Of a stretch of DNA of 64,000 nt, positions 1-11,849 are shown piece by piece. This stretch comes from Cyanoderma ruficeps (Eukaryota > Chordata > Aves > Passeriformes > Timaliidae), in contig VZDJ01000049.1 of the NCBI GenBank assembly GCA_008694505.1, positions 2,413,676 to 2,477,675 on the forward strand. The letters are read 5' to 3'. Below the pieces are notes generated by a model. That model had not been told where the DNA came from. It did no database searches and worked only from the letters and a program-made list of their open reading frames with translations. Position 1 is the first letter of the stretch; the number at the start of each line of letters is the position of its first letter. The translations under genes and the position numbers were made by a program.

Positions 1-1103
1 TATATTGTGGTTTTAAAATTGCTCCTTGTTCCTGAAAACCTGGGGGGAATTGTCACATTTACATTTTATTTTTGGATTTCCTATATCCATCCATATATAA
101 AAAAATATATTTTATATATATCCATACATATAATATATATATATAAAATACATAAAATATGCTCCACAGGTGGCTTGGAAGATTTNTTTTATGCCTGAAC
201 ATAATACCTGCGTATCAATGAATAAAACTCTTTATAAAGCTTTTCGAACTTTAAGGTCCCAGCTAAAACCCATCCCAAATCAAATCCATTTGGAGAAGGA
301 ATTGAGGCAAACCCCTCAATTTTCTGCTTTTCTACCCATTCTGCCTTCTTTAAAAGCAGCTCCACTGCTCTTTTTTCCTTTAGGAAACCCTGATGCCACA
401 GGTAGATGGATTTATCACTCCCATCCCTCCATTCCTGCTTGCTCTGGCTGGCAATTAGCGAATTTACCACCTGGGTGTAACAGATTTATCATTTTATAAT
501 AAATTTAGGGGAACTGCTCTTTTCTGTGCCGGTCTAAACCACCTGTCAGTGACGCCTGGCCTGACCTGGGTCTCAAAGCACTTTAATTCCTGCTTTAATC
601 CACGTGGGACTGATTCCCAGCGTTTTTTTTCTCTGCACAATAAGGGATGAAAAGAAATGAGATCAGATGGAGACAGGGCTCTACCAAACCTGGATTCATC
701 CAAACCTGGAGCTCTGCTCCAGAAACGCCCCTGGCTGAGCGGTGCTGGCACATTGAAGATGTGAGGGATCAGGGATTTCAGGGAGATTTAGGGGTGCAGG
801 GGCAACCCGGCCCCCCAAAACAGCGCCAGACAAATCCATGAGACTGCACAGCTCCAATCCCGAGGATGTTCAGCTCCGGGAAATGCCCCAGGCAGGACCA
901 GGAGCGCAGCCCTCCCTCAAAGGCTGCCCCGGGTCCCTCTTCAGGCGGCTGGGAAAGCTCCGGCTGCTCGCAGAGCTGCTCATGCGGCTTCTCCTGGAGC
1001 CTGCCTCCCTCTAGTGAGAGCCGGAGCCACCCGCACGCCGGCCCGGGGCTGTCCCCACAGCTGGGCGCCTTTTTGGAGGATGCTGCGTGGAGCTGGGACT
1101 GCC
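1..1103. other. non-coding stretch, AT-rich then GC-rich
   Basis: No gene seen. Positions 90-160 are rich in TA dinucleotides. A single N at 186 sits in a T run. From about 860 to 1100 the DNA becomes GC-rich, with several CpGs, and runs into the 41-bp minisatellite. Open frames here are short and overlap on both strands. Confidence 0.6.
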
Positions 1104-1700
1104 CTGGGTGCTCTCCTGCAGGTTCCAGGGGTGCTGTGCACATTTTGGGTGCTCTCCATCATGCTCCAAGGGGTGCTGTGCACATTTTGGGGGCTCTCCA
1201 GTGTGTTCCAAGGGTGCTGTTCATCTTTTGAATTCTGGTCTGAATGCACTGAGAATGCTGTGCACATTTTGGGTGCTCTCCATCATGCTCCAAGGGGTGC
1301 TGTGCACATTTTGGATTCTGGTTTGAATGCACTGAGGGTGCTGTGCACATTTTGGGTATTCTCCAGAATGTTCCAAGGGTGCTGTTCATGTTTTGGATTC
1401 TGGTTTGAACATATTGAGGGTGCTGAGCGCATTTTGGGTGCTGGTTTGAATGCACTGAGGGTGCTGTGCACATTTTGGGTGCTCTCCAGAGCATCCCAAA
1501 TGTGCTGTGCCCATCTTGGGTGCTGGTTTGAGTTCATCAAGGGCTCTGTGCACATTTTGGGTGCTGGTTTGAATGCACTGAGGGTGCTTTGCACATTTTG
1601 GGCGCTCTCCAGCACGTTCCAAAGGCTGCTGTGCACATTTTTGGGTGCTCTCCATCACGTTCCAAGGGTGCTGTGCACATTTTGGATGCTGTGGATGTCT
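1104..1700. repeat. 41-bp minisatellite, about 14 copies
   Basis: The anchor gtgctgtgcacattttgg recurs, intact or degenerate, at 1131, 1173, 1214, 1255, 1297, 1338, 1379, 1420, 1461, 1502, 1543, 1584, 1625 and 1668, so the period is 41-42 bp. Two unit halves alternate: one carries 'gctctccatcatgctccaa', the other 'ctggtttgaatgcactgag'. The units almost lack stop codons, so long frames run through on both strands (for example 1014-1826 on plus). Because 41 is not a multiple of three, these frames encode shifting peptides and are best read as by-products of the repeat. Confidence 0.95.
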
Positions 1701-1789
1701 GTGGTGCCGCACTGCACACGCCCAGCTGCTGGGAGTGAGCCTCAGGTGCGAGTCCTGGCTCCGGCACAGGCTTGGAGTGCTGTGCCTGC

Positions 1790-1850
1790 AGAATCCTGGA
1801 AGGGTTCGGGTTGGAAGGGTCCTTGAGGATCATCTCGTTCCACCCCCTCA
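1790..1850 (-). mobile_element. CR1 LINE 3'-end fragment
   Basis: The text 'gggttcgggttggaagggt' followed by 'ccttgaggatcatctcgttcc' matches the complement of the CR1 3' end. Only about 60 bp remain and the copy is diverged. It starts about 90 bp after the 41-bp minisatellite. Confidence 0.75.
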
Positions 1851-4609
1851 CCCCGCCGAGTGCTTGATTAAGTGGAGTGATTTCACGCCTGGCGGGGCTG
1901 CCTGGGGACAGGCGGTGATGTCCGAGGCAGGAGGGTGGAATGACACAAACAATTCCCCTTCCAGCGCGGGATCTGCCAGCGCGCAGATGAGCGGGCAGCT
2001 GTCAACCAGCAGCCTGAATTTATCCCGAAACGAGGCTTTGCGTCAAGTGGCTGCTGTGTTTTTAATCCAATCCCAGAGCCCCCAGGCAGGATTTGTTGTG
2101 CTGCCGGATTTCTCCTTTGCCAGCCAGGGTAGGATTTCATCAAACGAGCTGGATAATTTCCCCACATCCTCAGGGGCTCAGCCGGCGGCTCGGCTCCTCC
2201 GGGCTGCCCTTAGCAACCAGCGCAGGAAAATCAGAGCTCCAGCACCAAAGGATGCTCCCCACCCTCTGGGACAGCGGGGCGGCACCTGAGCGTGTCCCGC
2301 TCCTGCTCTTTGCCCTCTCCTTTGTCACAGCCGAGCCTCTGCTCCTGGCACAGCCGCAGCCGCTGGCTCCGAAGCATTTGGATGCCATCCTAATTCCGCA
2401 GCAGCTCCTGCCGGGCGGGGGATGTGCGGGAGGAATGCTGGGGTTGGAAGCACGCAGGGCAAAGAGCTACGAGCATCCTCAGCTCCTCCAGCCTGACCTG
2501 AAGGTTCTTGACCCGAGTGGGTGGAGGGAGAAATATTTATTGTCCCAGCAGCAAGGAGCAGGATTTTTTTTCCAGCCAGAGGAGCTCAGGCTGCTGCAGA
2601 GCTCTCAAAGAGGTTCCTTGGAGGGAAAAGGGCAAAACGAGACTGGCAATTCTCTCACTCATCCTTACAAAAAGGTTAATTCCCTTCCCACACCACCAGC
2701 GACCCCGGGGTGCCGTGGATCCGTGGATCCGGGTCGGGGTCAGTGGTGCTGGAGGCAGAACTTCCAGCTGGGGAACACATGGAAGCGGGAGCAGGGAGTG
2801 GGGTCATTTCCATGCCCTTCTGCCTCGGCAGCTGAAGGGGTTTCCAAAGGAAAAGGTTCTTTTCAGGTTTATGGCAGGGATGAGCCTGGCAGCTGGAAAG
2901 GAACCCCAGGTGTGGGATCAGCCACGAGCAAGAAATGTGGGAACAGCAGCAGGGGCTGATCACACTCAGAGGAGGAGCAGGATTTATTGCATGGAAGGCA
3001 AAAAAAGGAGATGAGCTGAACGTGCTAGAAAAATGGGGATTGGAGGGAAGTACAGGGCAGCAACAGTGCAGGAATAGGTCTGTAATTTCAGGTAGTAAAG
3101 AAAGTCAAACCCAGAGCACAGTATTGCTGTTTTCTGGATTTCAAAGTGTAAAATGTTCTACCCCTCCCTCCACATTTGGGTTTATTCCTGTTGCGCTTCT
3201 GCAACATATTGACAAAGGCTGAATATTGAATATTGAATATTGATGCTTTGGGGTTATCAGTTAAGCAGAAGAGCTTCCAGGCACTGGAGCCGAATTAATT
3301 TTCCTTAATGACACCTGCTTGGAAATCCCCAGCACAGGCACCTCTGTCTCTGCTGGGCCTGATGTGATTTCTGTGTGTGCACACCTCAAAAAGGTGTTAA
3401 TAACAACCACAGCCACATCCCAGGGGTGGCTTTTCCTTCCCAACCCACCCCTCCCTTCCCATCTCCCCAACCTCTAGGTGGGATCAACCGGGGCTTCGAT
3501 TTCAAAGCTTCCTTTTTCTTTTCTTCCCCCTCCCCTTTTTTTTTTCCCCTCCCTTTTTTCTCCTTATTTTACTTCACTCTCCTGCCAAATTTCCCTCCTT
3601 GAAGATCCATATCTGCCCCCACCCTGCTCTTTTATATGGCACCTCTCACCCTGCTGCCTAGGTGTGGATGAGGGCAGGCACAGCTGGGCTGCAGCTCCCC
3701 CGAATTCCCCCGGGGATTCCTGAGGTCTGGAAAGGCGACAGCCGCGGCTCCCCAGGGATGCCATATAACAGCAAGGGGGCTGTTTCCACCAAAGGGTCCC
3801 TGCCGCACATCCAGCAGCTGGGGGCTTTGATTCAGATAGGGATCTGCACCCGCCTGGCCTCCAATTAAGGGGGGAGGGATGGGGATTTATGGCTCTGGTT
3901 TCCCCCCGCTGACGTCAGAAGGAATGGCACTGCGTGTTTTTTGGGATCTGAACGGCGGGATGGAGCGATGGGGTCTTCTCCCGATGGTTATGGGGAAATC
4001 TGGGCAGGTTTTTCTTTTTTCTTCTCTCCAAGAAACTGCCTGGTGGTCTCTGAACCTGATCCTCCCCCTAGATCAAGAGCTGAGAATCGCTGTGGCCTGT
4101 TTGGTTGGAAATTAGGGATAGTTTGAGAGACAGGAATGGAAGGAAATGTGTAAAAGCAATATTGGAGCTTTTAATACTTCTCCATCCTCCCTTCCCTACC
4201 CTGGAACTGGACAGACACCAGCAGTTGTGCCTGAGTGCTCGAACATTTCTATTTGCTGCAGGGCAAAATGGGGGGAAATGAGGGAAAACAGGGAGAAATT
4301 GAGCATTTTCTGTGAAAAGCAGCACTGTGCCATGCAGGGATACAAACACTTGCGTGCTGGGCACTAACTGCAGCTCCTGAGGGATTAAAGGATCAGGGAG
4401 TCTCCCTGTGCCAGGCTTTACAGTGCCCACAAGGTTGTTCCCCTTGTGCCAAGGCTGCCTGGAACTGGAGTTTTGTGATTTTGGAGTTTTTTGGAGTTTT
4501 TCCCAGCACAGGGAATATTTGCATCCACCCTAAGGCAGATCCCTCCGGGTGCATTTTTTGGGCTGCTCCTTCCTTCCCACTGGCAGCAAAATCAGGCAAA
4601 GATCACCCT
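1851..4609. other. unique non-coding DNA with a polypyrimidine tract
   Basis: No gene recognised. It holds a triple gaatatt repeat at about 3221-3242 and a C/T-rich tract at about 3505-3600. The 3640-3870 block looks less random: it has 'cttttatatgg' near 3629, 'ccatataacagcaaggggg' near 3761, and no repeat. A conserved element is possible but unproven. Open frames of up to 288 codons at 2093-2959 lie in GC-rich DNA and resemble no protein I know. Confidence 0.5.
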
Positions 4610-5040
4610 TATAGGGGGGAGTAACAATTTCACATGGTCGTAAGCTGTTTTAGTGTTTTTTTCGTGTTTTATCTCAAGGTCATAAGTACATAATAGTTTA
4701 GAAAGGTGTTATCTCAAATTCCTCGTATGATTAGTGCTGATATATTGATTACATTATGCGAATTTGCTGATTTTCTATATTTATAGTCGACTTTTATACG
4801 CTTTAACATCTTTTTCTAATTACTCAAAAGGCAAGTGTGACTTCAAGGTCCTTCCTTATATTTTCTCTTAACTTCTGTTGCTGAGAGCCTTGTTTTAAAA
4901 ATGTATTAAGGGACACCACTCGAGTATAAAACCAGGGCCTGGCCAGGGCTCAGGCTCCAAACTGGGATGATGTCACTTATTTGCTAAGACACTTAAAAAA
5001 ATCTACTTATTTAAAACTAAACTTGCATTTCTACCTCACA
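4610..5040 (+). mobile_element. possible solo LTR of an endogenous retrovirus
   Basis: An AT-rich island sits abruptly between GC-richer flanks. It carries a TATA-like box in 'gagtataaaaccagggcc' (about 4923-4940). About 80 bp further on is 'ctaaacttgcatttctacc' (about 5016-5034), which resembles the polyadenylation/U5 part of some avian LTRs. That order, U3-like AT-rich DNA, TATA, short R, A-rich signal, fits a solo LTR on plus. I could not fix the ends or find a target-site duplication, and there is no gag or pol next to it. A conserved non-coding block or an unrelated promoter is the alternative. Confidence 0.35.
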
Positions 5041-5515
5041 TCTGTGTGGATTTGTGTATTTTAGTTTCTCCAAAGGTTCTAATTCAGCCCTCACCCTTCT
5101 GGGCACTCCTGGGCCTGTATGGATTTGGCCCGGGGGGGATTCACACTCCGACATGGGACGGGTGTCACCCCAAATTTCGGGTTTGCCGCTCATCCCAACC
5201 AGCCTGCCCTGTCAGTGCATTAATTACGGGAATCTAATGAGAAATGTAAACAGGAAAGCTCCGGGGGGGAGATAAGGGGAGCAGGGGCGGGAGGCGAAGC
5301 TCCCTCTGGTGCGAGGAATGGACTCCAGAGCAGGCCTGGCTTCCCGGCCCGCGGCTGGCGGCCGCTCAAAGGTGTTAATTGGGGTGGCAGATAGCGGCTG
5401 GCAGAGACACTGTCCCCAGCTGTTCCCCTCCCTGGGGACAATCACATTCCTGCGGCTCGAAGTTCAGCGGCACAGACCCGAATTCGGGGCCCTAAGGGGG
5501 GATGGGGCCCTGCAT
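5041..5515. other. non-coding, moderately CpG-rich
   Basis: No gene seen. Positions 5260-5370 are GC-rich with a NotI-like gcggccgc at about 5358. They precede a CR1 copy. No start, splice or polyadenylation context supports an exon. Confidence 0.5.
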
Positions 5516-5745
5516 TGCTGCGCAAGAGGGGGAACGGCTTCAAGCCCAGTTTAGATGGGATGTTGAGTAGGAATTCTTCCCTGGGAGGCTCAGAGAATGT
5601 TCCCAGAGAAGCTGTGGCTGCCCCAGGATCCCTGGAAGTGCCCAAGGCCAGGCTGGACAGGGCTTGGAGCACCCCAGGATGGTGGAAGGTGTCCCTGCCC
5701 ATGGCAGGGGATGGAACTGGTTGAGTTTGAAGGCCAAACCCTTCT
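5516..5745 (+). mobile_element. CR1 LINE fragment, plus orientation
   Basis: The CR1 3' region reads in order: 'aggaattcttccctggga', 'cccagagaagctgtggctg', 'ggatccctggaagtgccca', 'ggccaggctggacaggg', and 'gtgtccctgcccatggcag'. The final part that should end in tandem attctatga is eroded. The copy is truncated at its 5' end, as is usual for CR1. Confidence 0.92.
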
Positions 5746-8700
5746 ATAACTCCACATTTTTTTCATCCACTTCAAGCAAATTGAGGAAATTAAGGGCTAG
5801 GGCCGTATTTTCCTCTTGTTCGTGGCACGTTTGGTGTCCCCACAGCTCAGGTTTGTGGTTTACCCGGAGGCCCAGCCCTGGTGACACTGCTCTGAGCAGG
5901 AGAAATCCCCTCACCAGCGCTGTCCCACATCCTCCTCCTCCCCTCGACCAGAACGTGCCAGGAACTCTCCTGTTCTGTGGGGTGAGAGTTAAAAACAGAG
6001 AAGAAATGGTTGGAAACAGCTTGTGCAGGATCTGGGGAGCTGAGTCTCATTCAGAGGCAAAATCCCCTTCCCTGGGGTCTGGGAATGCCCCTGGCACCTC
6101 ACAGGAGTCCTTGTCCCATCCTCCCTGAGAACCAAGCCAGTGTCATCACCGGACTGAATTGGAATTTAGTGACCTCGTTGGAGGAAATTATTTTGCTCAA
6201 ACCAAGATATATTTAGATTTTCTCTCTTTTTTTTTAGATTTTTATTCTCAGCCATTTTCCTTTGCAGGCAGGTTTCGCTTCTCTTTCTGAGCCTCTCTTT
6301 GTGTTTTCCTTTGCAAAAGGAGAAAAAAATCTCTCAGCGCTCTGGGCAAATGATTTTCTTCTTGCTGCCCCCTGCCATGAGCCCGACTGCACTGCAGAAA
6401 TCCTGCTCGTCTCTTGTCAAAGCTTGAACTGAATTAATTTTATGGATTTTAAAGGTGTTGGACGTGGTGGGAATCTCCTGCTCTCCCTGCCTTTTGAGGA
6501 AATCTTCTCCTGTTGCTTTGCCTGCCTTTGGATTAATCTCTGTGTCACTGAGAGCGTAACTCTGAACCTCTTTGAACTCTAAAGGACAAGGAAAGAGTGG
6601 AAACCCAGCTATTAAAAAACCTCTTTTCCAGCTCTGCTCCATTTCAAATCCATCTGGAGCCATAAAAGGAACGGCTGTGCCAGCACTGTGATCCCTGAGC
6701 CATCACCCCAAAGTCCTGCTGGCCATGGAGCTCTGCCTTGTTTTCCCTGTTTTCCCTGTTTTCCTTCCTTTCCAGCTGTCTCCTTCACAACCAGAGAAAA
6801 GCTGCAGCATCTCTGGCCTCCCCTGAAACACAACATTCCCAGAAGGTGGATTTGTGAATGGTTGGCTGCTCATGATGTGCCTCAGGGCCTTCATTTTCGG
6901 GATTTTATTTTTTTTTTCCAGGCCAGCTGAGGGAGGAAGTTTGCAGGATGTTATCAGCATCCTGTTGCTGTGACCTGCTGAGCAATAGCATGGAAATGTC
7001 TCCCCTTCACCACACCCCGGTGGCAACCTTTTGGCTCCTGTCTGCTGGCCGTGTTCTGCAAGATTAATGTGTTTTTCCACACATCCATAGCTAAAAGGCA
7101 TGGGGTTTTAGTTTTTCCTGGGGTTTTTTTGTTTTTTTTAAAAGGATTTTCCCCATATCCAGGCCTTTCTGGCAGTGTTTATAAAGTGTGTGAGTGAACA
7201 ACTTCTGGCACGGTGGAGTCACCTCACTGAGGGGGCATCCAAAACATGGTCAAGGTAGAGAAAGATTTTGGCTTTTGGGATAGAGAGTCATTGGTTGGAG
7301 AGCACCGACAAAAAAAAAAAAAACCCCAACTAAAACTCCCCCAAAACCAATAAAATGGAATAAAACTGAGAATGATGTCACCTTAATGAGGATAAATGTT
7401 TGATTTTTAGCTCACCTTGGGTGCTCCATGTGCTGTGTTTTCACCACCAGCCATGATCTTGGCCATTATCCATGTAATTCCATGTAATTGAACCTTCTCC
7501 TTTCATATTGATATTTGTGTAATTCCACAGTTCTTTAATATCAGCATAATATTTCTAATTAATATTTCAATTGCCCTGGAAGAAAACATTCCAGTGGTTC
7601 CAAATATATCTACTTAGGCATTCTTGTTCCAAGGGGAAGAAAGAAGAGAAAGTGAAATATGAAAACAAAACTCCCAAGCTCCTCTCAGAAGATGTTTTTT
7701 GGCTCTTTCCATATCCTATTCCCCAGCCCATCCCTTCCCATTGCCAACCTTGGAGCATCATCAGCAAAGAGCTTGGGCCACAAGCTTGTTTCTCCTCCTT
7801 GGGAATGTCCAGCACCCAGGTTTGGACAGCCAAGGCTTGGAAAGGTGAGAGGAATTTGTTGTGTCCAAATTTGGCTCCACACTCTCATCCTCCCTCATCT
7901 GGTGCCTGGTTTGAGTGGGGTTTAAGGGATGGGTGAAAAGCAGATCCCACTATCCTGGTTCATCCCTAATGAGATCCTCATGGGACCAGCCAAGCCCTCC
8001 AAGGAGAGATGGTCCTCAAGGCTCTGTGTTGATTTTGGATTTAGTTTTTTTACCCTCTTTGTGTGCTCAGGTTGAGCTCGTGGGACTGAGCTGAGCTCTG
8101 GCTGGTGGCTGCATCAAGGCCTGCTGGGGTGGAGGCCAAGGAGAACAACTGGAGCTGCCCTGGAATAGCCAACATCAGCTTTTTCTCATCCCAAGGATTC
8201 CTGGTGGCTCTCCAGCTGCATGCCCTGAGGTTGTGACATTGTTTGTCCAGGGCCTTTGCTATTTCCAGCAGAACAAGCTGGTGTTTGTTATAGGGAGAAA
8301 AAGCTGCCTCTAGCAGGAATAATTCTGATTTAAAGTCCATTTAAAGTCCTGGTCCTTTTGCAGAGCTCTTCAGGGAAAAGATAATTCTCACCCCATTTCT
8401 ATCCAGCCACCAATTTTTGCTCGGCTCGATGCAAATCCTTGGCTGGAGCTGCCAAGTAACGTCACCTCTGTCCCTTTGCCCCCCGTGCCTGGGGGACAGT
8501 AAATCTGTAGGCAAACATTAGGCCTTCCTGAAAAGCCTGGCATTGCCGGGAGAAAATCAAAAGCTGGAGGGGTTTTATTATCTCCCTCCTTATTGTCTTC
8601 CCTTTTTATTGCCTTTTGGAGTCACCCTGGAGAGCAATCTCCATCCCACAGCGTGGCCCTGCCAGACTTCCTCTGCTGTCACTGTGACCTAAGGAATCGA

Positions 8701-9303
8701 GGCCAAGCCTTCCTCTGCTCCAAGTATTAACAAGCCCAACTCCCTAAACTCCAGGGATTCCTTTTTTTGTGTGTGTCCCAAAGCTCCAGTGGGACTCACA
8801 GGGCTTTTTTCCCCCCCCTCTCATCGCCCCAAACTTGTGTTTGGGATTGGGAGGGCTGCGGGTTCCCTGTCTGGTGCCGCGATGGGAAGTGTCTGAAATC
8901 CCCTGAGAATTCCTGACTCCCAGGGCGGTCTGCACGTGGGAGAGGCTCGGAATCTGGCAGGAACCCGGAGAGATGCTTCTTGCAGGGAAACTATGTGCTC
9001 TGCTCACTCATTAAGCACTTATCTCCTGCCCCTGCTCCCAAGGAGGCCGGGGTTGGAGCGGAGGAGGCGCGGGACACGCCAGGAGGCCAATTGCAACAGG
9101 CACGGATCCTTGGGGAGAAGGTAGAGGTGGGACACCATCCCTGAGGTCAGGCCGAGGTCGTAGGGACTCCTTTTTGGCCCTTATCACTCCAAAGTATGCA
9201 GCCCACCTCTGCTTTCCCGGGAAATGGGGAGGGGAATAAAAACGGTGCTGCGGGAAATGTGCTGATACCCACGCCTCGGCTGGGCCCGGCTTCGTTCCCT
9301 CGG
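5746..9303. other. unique non-coding DNA
   Basis: No gene seen. It contains short TTTTCCCTG repeats near 6740-6775, an A run near 7309-7323, and an exact octamer motif ATGCAAAT at 8429-8436 within a repeat-free, AT/GC-mixed block (about 8395-8660). Open frames are all under about 135 codons and overlap one another. Confidence 0.5.
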
Positions 9304-9580
9304 TCACAGAATCATGGAATGGTTTGCCTTGGAGGAGATCTTAAAGCTGACCTACTTCCCAATATCCATATTCCTTCTCAACATCCCATCTAACCCTGCC
9401 CCGTGTCAGTGGGAAGCCATTCCCCCTTTGTCCTGTCTCTCCAGGTCTTTTTCCAAAGTCCCTCTCCAGCAATTTTGGAGCCCCTTTAAGCGCTGGAGAA
9501 GGCTCCAAGGTCTCCTCAGTGCCTTCTCTTCTCCAGGCTGAACCATCCAAATCCTCTCATCCCTGCCTTATTCCAACATA
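9304..9580 (-). mobile_element. CR1 LINE fragment, minus orientation
   Basis: It opens with 'cagaatcatggaatggttt' and continues through diverged CR1 text, including 'cctgtctctccaggtctt' and 'cttctcttctccaggctga', which are standard for the complement of CR1 about 200-270 bp from the 3' end. This copy is longer and more diverged than the others nearby. Confidence 0.9.
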
Positions 9581-10803
9581 GCTATAATCAGTGGGATTTT
9601 CCAGTAAAAAGTCATTTTCCATCATGCTTTGGAAACTGCTGGACATCAGAAGGGACAGTGATAACTTCAAGGATAATAAATCCAAAATAAAACTTCTCAA
9701 GGTCTGACTTGGATGTACCATTCGGATTTTCCCCTTGGCAGCTGAAGAAATTGCTTAAGGGAAAAAGTCATTGCAATTTCCTCCCAATTTCGGCTTGTTC
9801 CAGGAAAAGAGGGATTTTTCAGCCTCAGAGGAAGGAAGGGAGGGTGACCTGCCATCCATGGGTCAGTGCCTGGGATTCCAACTGGCTCCAAACCTGGAGA
9901 AACGTGTGCCTGACCAGCCTCCATTTCCATAACTGGATTCCCAGCTTGGGATGAGCTTTCAGGATCTGATCTTTCTCCCCTGACACCGACTAAAGTCCAC
10001 CTTCCTTTCCTACTTATCTTCCCAGAGCGCCAACAACTCTGATATCAATTAATTAGTTAATTACACACATCCTTAGGTGGGTCAGCTTGGTTCAAAAATG
10101 AGTTCAGCTTTGCCAGGATATTTTATTGAGAAACTTTTCCTGGCCAAAATACATTTAACTGGGTTTTCTTTCTCTGCTTGCTTTGAGGCATGAGGCGTTG
10201 CATGAGCTCCCTCAAAACCTGGGGAAAATCAGATTAAAATGGAAATACTCTGCTGAACTATCCAGGCAACCTGTTTCCTCCCCGTTCCTGTGGATCCTGG
10301 GTTTGATGGGCTGTTCCATGCAGGGTGCAGCCACTGAGGAGCTGCTTTCCTTGGGTTTCCCTCTCTGCTGGAATACAGCATTCCTCTCTTCCTGCACCAA
10401 CATTTGCAGCGTGGTCGGACCTGTGAGCTCATCAGCTCCTGCCTCATCCCAGCTCTCCAGGCTGCAGCTGCCCTGCTCTGCTCTCCTTTTATGTCACACA
10501 GCATTCCCATCCTAATTCCAAGGCCAACAATGTGGTTGACTCACCCCGGGTCAAACAGGGGATTTCCAGAAGCAAAAGCTGCATGAAATGAATATTTCTT
10601 CTTCTTTTCATTTTTTTTTTTTTATTGCTTTTTCCCTTCCTCTGTGTGTGAACCTGCTGGAAATCTGGCTGGTCTGAGTCTGCACATCCTGAGATCATTC
10701 CAGCTTCTTCTGATCCTTCTGGGAAAGGTTAGAGGAGGTCCAGGCTCCTCAGGGATGCACTGGGGGTCTTCTTGCACTTTGGTAAGGGAAATGGGGGCAG
10801 CTA
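9581..10803. other. unique non-coding DNA with a homeodomain-site cluster
   Basis: No gene seen. Positions 10046-10064 read caattaattagttaattac, two TTAATTA sites side by side. A T run at about 10611-10622 follows. Several 60-110-codon open frames overlap on both strands near 10200-10500 without recognisable domains. Confidence 0.45.
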
Positions 10804-11010
10804 AATCATAAAATCATGGAATGGTTTGGGTTGGAAGGGACCTTAAAGCTCATCCAGTTCCATGAGCAGGGACAACTTCCGTTATCCCAGGTTGTTCCAA
10901 GCCCTGTCCAGCCTGGCCTTGGAGCCACAGCTTCTCTGGGAATCTGTGCCAGGGCTTCCCACCCTCACAGGGAAGGATTCCTTCCCAAAATCAAATTTAA
11001 ATGGAGCCTA
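10804..11010 (-). mobile_element. CR1 LINE fragment, minus orientation
   Basis: The copy starts with 'aaatcatggaatggtttggg' and runs through 'ttggaagggaccttaaagct', 'ccagcctggccttggagcc', 'acagcttctctgggaatct' and 'accctcacagggaaggatt'. It is among the better preserved copies in the window. Confidence 0.95.
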
Positions 11011-11321
11011 ACCCCCCCAAAAATATATATATTAAAATATTTCTAGATGAGTCTTGAATTGGGTCTTGGAGACAAACAGCAAGTGAAGTATCTACTGAAA
11101 TATCCATGTGTTGGTCCAGTCTGGGATCAGCAGGGCAGGCCCTGGTGGAAAACCAAAGGGATTCCCAGTTAAACCTGCTCCAGGCTGGCCCTGGCTCTTC
11201 CCTCAGGAAATAACCAAGCCAGGGTTTCGTGTGTGTCTCCTGCTGTCAGGAGCCGTTATGGCCACATCCCATTTTTATTTGCCTTTACCCATCTCCTCCC
11301 AAACTTAGAAACGCCTAGGGA

Positions 11322-11460
11322 ATAAATAACTAAACTAAAATTCCCTAATAACTAAACTAAAATTCCCTAAGGGAATCAATAACTAAAAATCCCTAAACCC
11401 CAAGTGTTTCAATCCCTAAACCCCAAGCGTTTCAATCCCTAAACCCCAAACGTTTCAATA
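11322..11460. repeat. two adjoining 23-bp tandem repeats
   Basis: Two copies of a unit beginning aataactaaactaaaattcc are followed, after a short hybrid, by three copies of a 23-bp unit beginning aatccctaaaccccaag and ending gtttc. Both share the core ccctaa. The second unit carries CCCTAAACCCC, which looks telomere-like but is not a run of the vertebrate hexamer. Confidence 0.9.
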
Positions 11461-11764
11461 CCCGCCTCGAATTCCCAAAGTGCACCATCACTTTGGGCTG
11501 CAAAGAATCTTTTTTCCATCAGCCCGGGGGGCTGGAGCAGCACTTGGAAAACTTGGTGGGCTCGGGGTTATTCCCCGGGCTGGGCGCTGCCCCCTCGGCT
11601 ACTGCAGGGAGCTGACGGAGCAGAGAGAGGGGACAGGAAAACAACATTCCGCTGTGGCATTTGCTGCTTGCGTGCAGCCTCAGGCAGGAACTGCTTCCTC
11701 TGTTTCCAGGCTTTTAGGGAAAGGGGAGCTCCGCGGAGTTGCTAAATTGGAATGAAAAAAAAAA
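11461..11764. other. non-coding stretch before the gap
   Basis: No gene seen. This is GC-rich at 11520-11620 and ends in an A run that leads into the run of N. A 91-codon open frame at 11480-11755 has no recognisable domain. Confidence 0.45.
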
Positions 11765-11849
11765 NNNNNNNNNNNNNNNNNNNNNNNNNNNNNNNNNNNN
11801 NNNNNNNNNNNNNNNNNNNNNNNNNNNNNNNNNNNNNNNNNNNNNNNNN
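11765..11849. other. assembly gap (85 N) inside poly-A
   Basis: Eighty-five N are flanked on both sides by runs of about ten A. The missing DNA is therefore probably an A-rich homopolymer or simple repeat, possibly the tail of a retrocopy. Nothing can be called across it. Confidence 0.95.

Noticed and set aside
773..817. A run of five Gly-X-Y triplets (GFQ GDL GVQ GQP GPP) that resembles a collagen exon
   Set aside because: There is no polypyrimidine tract before it, no good donor after it, and the frame on both sides is not collagen-like. A purine-biased GGx pattern explains it.
1014..1826. 270-codon plus open frame
   Set aside because: It runs through the 41-bp minisatellite, starts at GTG, and is mirrored by open frames on minus. 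It is a by-product of stop-poor units.
2093..2959. 288-codon plus open frame
   Set aside because: GC-rich DNA, no recognisable domain, overlapping frames on both strands and no splice or promoter signals.
11322..11460. Regularly spaced repeats that might suggest a CRISPR array
   Set aside because: Units are directly adjacent without unique spacers and the context is a vertebrate genome.
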